Origin: a virus | Length of the DNA: 34,967 nt | Virus record (IMG/VR): IMGVR_UViG_3300048839_001048 | Span: 1 to 34,967 of that record | Strand: one strand, 5' to 3' | In this document: piece by piece, positions 6,876 to 12,587 of the stretch | Layout of the letters: the number at the start of each line of letters is the position of its first letter | How positions within the stretch are numbered: the stretch's first letter is position 1 | Notes under the pieces: model-generated | Seen by the model: the letters and a program-made list of their open reading frames with translations, nothing else | What the model was told of the DNA's origin: nothing | Databases searched by the model: none | Made by a program: the position numbers and the translations under genes

Positions 6876-7456
6876 GGCTTGCCGTCCGGTGTGTCGTCGA
6901 CCGCGGTGATGTGCGCGCCCTGGTGGCCGGCCTCCCCTTCGCAGCCCGGCCAGGGGCAGGACTCGGGGTCACTTTCCGCGTCCGTCTCGTCGACGATGTC
7001 AGCCAGGTCGAAGCTCTCTTGGCCCTCGACCTGCGGGGCCGAGGGGATCGTCAGCTGGCCGCAGACGTGCGTGCGGGCCTTGGCCTTGGCCTTCACCCGG
7101 AGCTCGCCGCCGGCATCGTCGACGCGCAGCTCGGGCTCGATCGTCACGAGGATGGGACCCGCGATCTTGCACCGCGGGCAGACGGCCCAGACGGTGATCG
7201 TCGCGTGGGTGATGACCTCGGCCGCATGGTCCGACACCGGCGGGAGCGGCTCGCTCGTGAGTCCGCTGAGCAGGCTCGACCAGGCAGCGTGCGTGACGAC
7301 GGCGACGCCGTCCATCGGCCCGCCTACGACGTCCACCTCGGCCTCGAGGAGGCCGTCCCGCAGGCGATCCTCGAGGCCCCGCCGGAACTGGCTCCGGCTC
7401 TCCCAATGCGTGTCGCTCTCGGGGATCGTGATGACGGGTGCGTTGTCGGTGGTCAC
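6872..7456 (-). CDS. Hypothetical protein with cysteine knuckles
   Basis: The 194-residue product starts at a GTG at 7456 overlapping the RecT-like stop. The middle (about residues 75-135) is beta-rich with VWAVCPRCKIAG and a distant HVCGQLTIP, which could form one zinc site. The C-terminal 40 residues are acidic with CPWPGCEGEAGHQGAHI, a CxxxxC..H..H arrangement that could form a second small zinc site. The position directly after the annealing protein suggests an accessory recombination factor, but no family is recognised. Confidence 0.5.
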   Translation of the reverse strand: MTTDNAPVITIPESDTHWESRSQFRRGLEDRLRDGLLEAEVDVVGGPMDGVAVVTHAAWSSLLSGLTSEPLPPVSDHAAEVITHATITVWAVCPRCKIAGPILVTIEPELRVDDAGGELRVKAKAKARTHVCGQLTIPSAPQVEGQESFDLADIVDETDAESDPESCPWPGCEGEAGHQGAHITAVDDTPDGKP

Positions 7457-8334
7457 GGTGCGGGCCTCCAGTCCAGGTTGAGTGCGTCCGCGAGCTGACC
7501 GCGCTCGGCGTCGGTCATGGCCTTGACGACGGCGGTGACATCGGTCGGCGCCGGGACGGGCTTCCCGAGCGACCCGATCGCGACCGCGATCTCGCCCTTG
7601 GTCTTCCCGGCCTGCACCGCGAGCGCCCCGAGGGCCGCAGCCGAAAGGCCGGACGCAGGGGTGGTGGCCGGGGCAGCCTGGGCTTGCGGCTCCGTCGGCA
7701 GGGGCGGCTCTTCGGCGGGAGCCTCGACGAACGTGCCTTCGACCTCGGCTGCGTCGGTCGTCGTGTCGGGGCTCGGGTCGGACGCGGGGTCGAGGGCCGC
7801 AGCACGTTCGGCGACCCGCTCGGCGAGCGTCTTCCGGGCCGGCGGCTCTTCGGCCGGCGGGATGTCCTCGACCTCTTCCTCGGTCGGGAAGCCGAGCCCC
7901 ACGAGCGAGAGCGTCAGCCGGCGCTTCGCCTTCGTCTCGGCCTTCATCATCGCGTTGGCGAGGGCCTCGCCGGCGAGGCCGCGAACCGACACGGCGCCCG
8001 TCGCCGCATCCTCGCGTCCGTCCGGGGTCCTGCCGTAGGCCGTGACGACCAGGAGATCGCCGACCTGCTCCTTGTCAAGGCCGGTGATGGTGACCTTCGC
8101 GCCGCGTCGCAGCTGGTCGGCGGCGTCGCGCTTCGCGTACAGCGTGAGCTTCCCGTTGAGGGTGATGAACTCGAACGGGCGAGTGAGCGGGTTGAGTCCG
8201 AGCGACCGGCAGAGGGCCGTGTAGTAGGCCATCTTCTCGGGCTCGGTCAGCTTCGCCAGGTCGCCCTTCACGACGACCTGCGCGGCGATCTCCGCGTTCC
8301 GGTCCTCGGCCGGGATGACGGCGGTCTCGGTCAC
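7453..8334 (-). CDS. RecT-like single-strand annealing protein
   Basis: The 293-residue protein contains, at residues 44-77, the conserved segment LGLNPLTRPFEFITLNG followed by KLTLYAKRDAADQLRR. This is characteristic of a large phage family related to RecT-type single-strand annealing proteins. A second conserved region (about 115-150) has AVSVRGLAGEALANAMMKAETKAKRRL, also typical. The C-terminal 140 residues are Pro/Ala/Glu-rich and probably disordered, ending in a short helical module. The gene directly follows the YqaJ-type exonuclease with a GTGA overlap, the usual exonuclease-annealase pairing. The GTG start at 8334 is supported by this overlap. The assignment to the RecT superfamily rests on family memory and context, not on a profile search. 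Confidence 0.75.
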   Translation of the reverse strand: MTETAVIPAEDRNAEIAAQVVVKGDLAKLTEPEKMAYYTALCRSLGLNPLTRPFEFITLNGKLTLYAKRDAADQLRRGAKVTITGLDKEQVGDLLVVTAYGRTPDGREDAATGAVSVRGLAGEALANAMMKAETKAKRRLTLSLVGLGFPTEEEVEDIPPAEEPPARKTLAERVAERAAALDPASDPSPDTTTDAAEVEGTFVEAPAEEPPLPTEPQAQAAPATTPASGLSAAALGALAVQAGKTKGEIAVAIGSLGKPVPAPTDVTAVVKAMTDAERGQLADALNLDWRPAP

Positions 8335-9284
8335 GATGCGTCCTCCTTCTCGGTCGTGACGCGGAAGTAGCGAGCGCCCTCCCGGACCGTCACGAACGGC
8401 CCGACGACCGCGGCGCGGTCCGTCTCGGGCATCGGTGCCAACAGGTGCTCGGCGAGGGCCTTCCAGTCCGTGGCCTCGCCGTCCTTCGATCGCTTCCAGC
8501 TGACCCGGAAGCCGTCGCCGCGCAGCAGCGCGACCTCGCCCATGCGGCTCTTGATCGACGCCTCAAGCCGTTCCTCGGCCTCGGCCAGGTCCTTCCGCTG
8601 GGAGCGGAGGGTCACGAGCTCCCGGACCCAACCCGCGAGCTCGGCGTCGGCCGTCATCTCGGCCCCGTTGTCACGCGGGTAGCGGCGCCGGACGCTCTCG
8701 TTGGACTCTTCGAACGGGCCTCCGGCGGCCAGGCGTCGGCGGAAGTCGGCGGCGATCTCGATCAGTCCGCGCTCGGTCGCTTCGTCGCGCTCGACCGTGA
8801 ACGTGCGAATGTCGTCGTCGCCGACGGTGAGCGTCACGACCTCGACGGCGGGCACGTCCCCCACCAGGGCCTGCCACCTTGCCTGAGCTTCGACGTCCTG
8901 CGGCAGCCCGTCCGCGAAGCGCGACCGGGAGCCGGTCCACTTGATCTCGAGGAGGGTCTTCCGGGCCTGCGCGTCCGGGCTGGCGCCGGCCCACTCGATC
9001 TCGGCGCTGCGCCAGAGGCCGCGGACCCGGCGGACCTTCACCCCGCGCGACTCCGCGTACAGGTCGGCGATCAGGTCCTCGAGGGCCGACCCGACGCGCA
9101 TCCGTGTGTTCGACTCGACGGGCTCGCGCAGGCCGAGCTTCTCTTCGGCGAGGTCAGCCTCGGAGCGGTACGGCGAGAGGCCCAGCAGGACCGGGATGTC
9201 GGTCGCCGTGATGAGTTCGCGCCGGGCAGCGTGCCACTCGGGCGAGCCTTGCAGGACGCGGATGCGGATGGGCGCGGCCATCAT
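8331..9284 (-). CDS. YqaJ-type viral recombinase exonuclease
   Basis: The 317-residue protein shows the YqaJ/lambda-exonuclease PD-(D/E)XK motifs. These are VLQGSPEWHAARRELITATD (10-29), LLGLSPYRSEADLAEEKLG, GSALEDLIADLY (E69), ASPDA (D104), LLEIKWTG (E113, K115) and DVEAQARWQAL (Q134). The C-terminal half (about 220-317) is a helical region with a coiled-coil stretch. The enzyme should resect double-stranded DNA ends to feed the annealing protein encoded immediately downstream. The start is ATGATG at 9284/9281, overlapping the stop of the zinc-binding gene. Confidence 0.85.
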   Translation of the reverse strand: MMAAPIRIRVLQGSPEWHAARRELITATDIPVLLGLSPYRSEADLAEEKLGLREPVESNTRMRVGSALEDLIADLYAESRGVKVRRVRGLWRSAEIEWAGASPDAQARKTLLEIKWTGSRSRFADGLPQDVEAQARWQALVGDVPAVEVVTLTVGDDDIRTFTVERDEATERGLIEIAADFRRRLAAGGPFEESNESVRRRYPRDNGAEMTADAELAGWVRELVTLRSQRKDLAEAEERLEASIKSRMGEVALLRGDGFRVSWKRSKDGEATDWKALAEHLLAPMPETDRAAVVGPFVTVREGARYFRVTTEKEDAS

Positions 9285-9508
9285 CGACCCCACGCCATCG
9301 CAGCCTCGCCCTCGCTCATAGCGGGCTCCGGGATCGTCCCGGCGAGGACGGCGGCGAGGCAGTCCGGGCAGCGCGGGGTGCGCGGCGTGGCGTGCCCGAG
9401 GCGGGCCGTCCAGTTGACCTCCCGGCAAGCGGACCGGGACCAACCCGGCTGCCCGACGGGGAACGCGTGCGCCAACCCCTTGTCGGGGTCCTGCCACCAC
9501 TCGTACAT
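9281..9508 (-). CDS. Small zinc-binding hypothetical protein
   Basis: This encodes 75 residues starting MYEWWQDPDKGLAHAFP, with SACREVNWTARL and a CPDCLAAV knuckle, giving a His/Cys/CxxC arrangement like the protein at 5588-5770. GGGAG lies 7-8 nt upstream of the ATG at 9508, a good ribosome-binding site, so this gene can be initiated independently after the 41-nt gap. Such proteins are frequent in actinophage early regions and lack known function. Confidence 0.6.
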   Translation of the reverse strand: MYEWWQDPDKGLAHAFPVGQPGWSRSACREVNWTARLGHATPRTPRCPDCLAAVLAGTIPEPAMSEGEAAMAWGR

Positions 9509-9549
9509 GACGTGCTCCCTTCCCGGCCTGCCCGCGGCCGGTTGTCGTG

Positions 9550-10167
9550 TCAGGCCGAGGCCGCAGCCGGGGCGATGCGGTCGTTGAGCAGCGCGGCCAG
9601 GTCGATCGCCTGACGCGGTCGGGGGAACGCGGGCCCGGCGGGGTGGTCGAGCCGTCCGCCGCCGAGCCCGAACACGACGCGGTATCCGTCATCGCGGACC
9701 ACGACGTAGGCGCGTGCCGGGCCGTACTCGTCGACGGGGGTGGCGATCCCCTCAGCGATGGCCGCCAGCGTTGCCGGGGAGGCCGGACGGCCTACCGTGG
9801 CGGCTTGCGAGGGGTCATCCCGGTGTCCCAGTCCGCGGGGAGTTTCGTGACATGCCCGCGAGACGGCCTTGCGGCAGGCATCCGAGCACGTCGTCCGGGG
9901 TCGGCCGGTGCGCGACGGGAACATGGCCGTTCCGCACACGGCGCAGCGATGTGGCCCGGAGGGGATGGGGTCCGGGCCACCCCTGCCGACGCGGGCCCCA
10001 TCCCGATCGTCGACAGGGGGAACGGCAAGGGAGATAGCCGGGGCGGTCACCCCGGTCTGCCGCGGGCCGGTGGAGCCCTGTGCTCCTCCCAGCAGTTGAC
10101 GGCCGGCGGCAGACCGGGCGAGACGGCCCTCTGTTCGGGCGGTGGCGGCGCGCTGGCGGGGGGTCAC
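9550..10167 (-). CDS. Hypothetical protein with treble-clef-like zinc finger
   Basis: The 205-residue product is read from a GTG at 10167 that overlaps the upstream stop (GTGA); a later GTG around residue 43 is possible because the first 40 residues are low-complexity. The recognisable part is a finger: HRCAVCGTAMFPS then TCSDACRKAVSR (CxxC...CxxxC), similar in layout to the finger at the N-terminus of the terminase at 33260-34924. The C-terminal 90 residues contain ARAYVVVRDDGYRVVFGLGG and a helix with AIDLAALLNDRI. The function is unknown. Confidence 0.55.
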   Translation of the reverse strand: MTPRQRAATARTEGRLARSAAGRQLLGGAQGSTGPRQTGVTAPAISLAVPPVDDRDGARVGRGGPDPIPSGPHRCAVCGTAMFPSRTGRPRTTCSDACRKAVSRACHETPRGLGHRDDPSQAATVGRPASPATLAAIAEGIATPVDEYGPARAYVVVRDDGYRVVFGLGGGRLDHPAGPAFPRPRQAIDLAALLNDRIAPAAASA

Positions 10168-10382
10168 GGGTGCAGGACCTCGCCCGTCGTGTCGCGGGCG
10201 GTGAGGCGCCGGCGCCACTCGGGGACGAACGGCTCCGGGGCCTCGGTCACGTTGGCGCCCATCGCCCGCCAGACGGCGATGCACTCCGGGCACAGGCGCG
10301 CCTCGTTCGTGCCCACCCGGACGACGACGAGGGCGGTGTCGGTGCAGCGGGTGGTCCGACCACGGCACGTCACGCCGCTCAT
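10164..10382 (-). CDS. Small hypothetical protein with zinc knuckles
   Basis: The 72-residue protein contains TCRGRTTRC near the N-terminus and LCPECIAVW in the middle, which together could bind one zinc. The ATG at 10382 overlaps the previous stop (TGATG); a TTG one codon upstream is the alternative. The C-terminal half (FVPEWRRRLTARDTTGEVLHP) is basic. No family is recognised. Confidence 0.5.
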   Translation of the reverse strand: MSGVTCRGRTTRCTDTALVVVRVGTNEARLCPECIAVWRAMGANVTEAPEPFVPEWRRRLTARDTTGEVLHP

Positions 10383-10633
10383 CAAGCCGCCCGCCCGTGG
10401 CCCGGCTCGAGGATCCCGTCGGCGCAGGTGGCGTCGACGCGGCCGGCCATGCGCTTCGCGACACGATCGGCCACGCGGAGCAGCTGGTCGAGCGCCTTGG
10501 CGTCCGACATCTGGCCCCAGTCGCCGGACGCGATGGCGGCCTGCCAGAGCGGGACGCCCTGGCGCCGGCGCAGGTCGCGCACGCCGACTTGGAACTCGAC
10601 GGCGGCTTCGTCCAGCGCGATCGGGCGGGGCAT
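10382..10633 (-). CDS. Small helical hypothetical protein
   Basis: This encodes 83 residues from ATG 10633 (TGATG overlap; a GTG at 10636 would add one residue). The N-terminal half (AAVEFQVGVRDLRRRQGVPLWQ) looks helical and basic. The second half has a helix with AKALDQLLRVADRVAKRMAG. It may be a DNA-binding or adaptor protein. It is second in the operon behind the HTH gene, which is compatible with a regulatory role, but this is inference. Confidence 0.5.
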   Translation of the reverse strand: MPRPIALDEAAVEFQVGVRDLRRRQGVPLWQAAIASGDWGQMSDAKALDQLLRVADRVAKRMAGRVDATCADGILEPGHGRAA

Positions 10634-10863
10634 CACGCGACCCTCGCCCGCTGCCCAGGGAACCGCGCCTCGATGTCGAGCCGGCGCATCCAGTGGTGGA
10701 TCGTCGACTCCGAGACGCCGAGCGCGGCGCCGACCTGGGCCATCGTCTGGCCGCGGGTCACGTAGCGATCGCGGAGCTCCGCCTCGAGCGACCGGCCCAG
10801 GCGCGCCTCGACGCGCCGCATCGGGCCGGTGAGACGAGGATCGTTGGTGCGGGCGTCATCCAT
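10633..10863 (-). CDS. Homeodomain-like helix-turn-helix protein, first gene of operon
   Basis: The 76-residue protein consists largely of one helix-turn-helix unit: AELRDRYVTRGQTMAQVGAALGVSESTIHHWMRRLDI (about 28-65), where TMAQVGAALG is the first helix of the motif and ESTIHHWMRRL the recognition helix. It is the promoter-proximal gene of the replication operon and faces the only long intergenic region of the window, so it could regulate its own operon or the divergent plus-strand gene. The ATG at 10863 has no clear Shine-Dalgarno (CTACCGGC upstream), suggesting a weak or short leader. Confidence 0.7.
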   Translation of the reverse strand: MDDARTNDPRLTGPMRRVEARLGRSLEAELRDRYVTRGQTMAQVGAALGVSESTIHHWMRRLDIEARFPGQRARVA

Positions 10864-11116
10864 GCCGGTAGACTGGCATAAATGACGGAAGAGGTCAAGA
10901 GGGTAAAATCACGAGCAGCCCAGCGGCGACCCGTCAGAACATGGTGTGGCTCCCGGCACGGCCGACGCATAGCGTCCCGCTTGCCATGGACGATCAGCGA
11001 CGCGACTACGCTGCCAGCCTTGCGGGCGTGATCATGGAGCGCCGAGCGGACGCGCCAACTAGGATGGCACGGCGAGACGCCCCAGGACCTTCGTGCGGTG
11101 ACAGGAGGCAACGGCA
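10864..11116. other. Divergent intergenic control region
   Basis: This is the longest non-coding stretch (253 bp), lying between the minus-strand replication operon and the plus-strand membrane-protein gene. 10873-10912 is richer in A/T than the surroundings and on the minus strand carries TTGACC (10898-10893), but no -10 at standard spacing is convincing. On the plus strand TAGGAT at 11060-11065 has no matching -35. A Shine-Dalgarno AGGAGG lies at 11103-11108 for the gene at 11117. Promoters for both directions must lie here or be read through; I cannot place them. Plus-strand frames of 49 and 59 codons here look non-coding. Confidence 0.5.
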
Positions 11117-11290
11117 ATGACCCCCGGCAACGTCCTCATGCTCGCGGCGATCGCCGGCATCATCGCGCTCGTCGGCTGGGCGCTCCTCCGAGGCAACTCG
11201 GCGCGCGACCGACGAATGGTCCTCTGGATGGCGGCCGTCGCGGTCGGCATCTTCGTGATCGCGGGGTTCGCGATCGCACGGATGATGTAG
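11117..11290 (+). CDS. Two-helix small membrane protein, holin candidate
   Basis: The 57-residue gene is the only one on the plus strand. AGGAGG lies 8 nt before the ATG and codon third positions are almost all G/C, so it is real despite its size. The product has two hydrophobic helices, residues about 5-23 (NVLMLAAIAGIIALVGWALL) and 34-54 (MVLWMAAVAVGIFVIAGFAIA). They are joined by a charged turn RGNSARDRR. The topology resembles small class II-type holins, but two-span phage proteins can also be superinfection-exclusion factors. It ends 14 nt before the end of the convergent tail operon. Its isolation and opposite orientation imply its own promoter and timing. Confidence 0.75.
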   Translation: MTPGNVLMLAAIAGIIALVGWALLRGNSARDRRMVLWMAAVAVGIFVIAGFAIARMM

Positions 11291-11304
11291 GCGCGAGTCA
11301 GCGG

Positions 11305-11565
11305 TCAGCCCCAGCCGTAGATCCGCGTTCCGCCCCCACCGCCGGGCTCGGGATCCGGGCAGCCGCCAGGCTCGCCGTGCGAGCCGTCCGGGTTGAATGC
11401 GATCACGGCCTCGATGACGTGCTGCGTGACCCTCGCGGCACCAGGTGCGGAGATCACGGCCTCCAGGACATGCTGCGTGACGCCCGCCCCGGTCGGAGTG
11501 GCCGGGCTTCGCGTGATGACGGGCAGCAGCACCTCGATGACGTGCTGCGTGACGCGAGCGGCCAT
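11305..11565 (-). CDS. Small tail-region protein with three VTQHV(I/L)E repeats
   Basis: This encodes 86 residues, last gene of the structural operon. Three repeats, ARVTQHVIEVLL, AGVTQHVLEAVI and ARVTQHVIEAVI, occur at about residues 3-14, 27-38 and 44-55, each followed by a short spacer. The tail is Gly/Pro-rich and ends GGTRIYGWG. Related RV[ST]Qxx[VL]E(V/A)L repeats occur in small virion-associated phage proteins, probably as beta-strand interaction elements. The ATG at 11565 sits one nucleotide after the fibre gene stop (TGACATG). A partner or accessory of the tail tip is likely. Confidence 0.65.
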   Translation of the reverse strand: MAARVTQHVIEVLLPVITRSPATPTGAGVTQHVLEAVISAPGAARVTQHVIEAVIAFNPDGSHGEPGGCPDPEPGGGGGTRIYGWG

Positions 11566-11566
11566 G

Positions 11567-12583
11567 TCAGCTCACAAGCTCGTAGCCGCTCTCCATGCCG
11601 TCCACCTCCGCGACCGACCAGGCGGAACTCGTCGCCGGACTCGTGTCGCGGTACTCGCTGAACATCTGGTAGCTGCCCGACGTGTTGACGTTCGCCCCGC
11701 TGTAGTCGGTCCCGCTGATGCGGATCTTCTGCCGGATGGTCCGGGCACCGCCGCCGTCCTGGGCCGCGACTGTGTGCTGGGCGATGGCGAACACGGACCC
11801 GGCGGCCGCGGGGAGATCCTGCATCGTGAACGTGTCGATGTGCCCGGCCGTGGCCGACTGGTTGAATGACCCGTCGCCGTCCTCGAACATCTCGGAGACG
11901 CAGCCCATGTTCGACCCGCCGTTGGGCGTCCAGTCGGAGGCGTTGCCGTTCCCGTCCGGGTAGCGGGCCGTCACGATGACCGGGCCGAGGAAGTTGGTGT
12001 TGGTCCCGCTCGAGGGGTCCAGCACGTAGAGATCGTCGTAAGTGCCCTGGCCGGCCGCACCCGAGTTCGTCGAGCCGAATCGCAGCCCGTTCCAATACGC
12101 ATTCGCCGTGTTCGTCGTATCGAGGCTGGAGGTCGACGCGATCTCGGCGGCCCCGTTGAGCTTCAACTCCACCACGCCGGCCGAGTTGTGGATCGTGAAC
12201 TTGAGTTCGATGTAGTACCAAACGCCGGCCGAAAGGACGGTCGAGCCGGTCGCGAGCACCGTTCCGTTACGGGTCACGGTCAGGACCGACGACGAGTTGG
12301 TCCGAACGCTGATCTGTTCGGTCGTCCCGTCGAGCACGACGATGATGCCGGACTTGTTAGCGCCCGCCCCGCGGTAGGCGACCCCGATGCAGCCGGTGGT
12401 GTAGTTGGCCCCGAAGGACTTGGAGAGCGGGGCATTGTTCGACCCGCTCACGTAGACGCCCTGGCCGGACGGCGACCGCGCGTTGGTAGGGCTGATCGTT
12501 GCCTGACCGATGCCGGTCGTCCATCGCTTCTCGATATCCGCCGTCAGATACCAGTCGAAGCCGTCGCAGAAGATCAGGGCCAT
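11567..12583 (-). CDS. LamG/concanavalin-like tail fibre protein
   Basis: The 338-residue protein begins MALIFCDGFDWY and shows the beta-sandwich features of phage LamG-like proteins. These are CIGVAYRGAG, an ISVRTNSSSVLTVTRNG strand pair, WYYIELKFTIHNSAGVVELKLNG (about 122-144) and YDDLYVLDPSSG. A second half starts with FLGPVIVTARYPDGNG. This layout is widespread in siphophage tail-tip and fibre proteins and probably binds carbohydrate on the host surface. It is preceded by AAAGGA 10 nt upstream of the ATG and follows the large tail protein by 4 nt. Low-complexity Asn/Thr/Ser content contrasts with the rest of the window, as is common in fibres. Confidence 0.75.
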   Translation of the reverse strand: MALIFCDGFDWYLTADIEKRWTTGIGQATISPTNARSPSGQGVYVSGSNNAPLSKSFGANYTTGCIGVAYRGAGANKSGIIVVLDGTTEQISVRTNSSSVLTVTRNGTVLATGSTVLSAGVWYYIELKFTIHNSAGVVELKLNGAAEIASTSSLDTTNTANAYWNGLRFGSTNSGAAGQGTYDDLYVLDPSSGTNTNFLGPVIVTARYPDGNGNASDWTPNGGSNMGCVSEMFEDGDGSFNQSATAGHIDTFTMQDLPAAAGSVFAIAQHTVAAQDGGGARTIRQKIRISGTDYSGANVNTSGSYQMFSEYRDTSPATSSAWSVAEVDGMESGYELVS

Positions 12584-12587
12584 CGGG

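Noticed and set aside
10882-11031. 49-codon plus-strand frame starting MTEEVKRVKSR
   Set aside because: No Shine-Dalgarno and random-looking composition past residue 15.
10941-11120. 59-codon plus-strand frame ending with ATGA overlap at 11117
   Set aside because: No ribosome-binding site, poor G/C third-position bias, no recognisable protein; the overlap could be chance.
11402-11553. CRISPR-like direct repeats
   Set aside because: Three units only, irregular spacing (51 and 72 nt periods), fully within an intact reading frame encoding the protein repeats.
11098-11661. GTG-initiated 187-codon plus-strand frame over the membrane protein gene
   Set aside because: Runs into the opposite-strand repeat and fibre genes, encodes Arg/Pro-rich noise, and the AGGAGG-ATG frame at 11117 is better supported.
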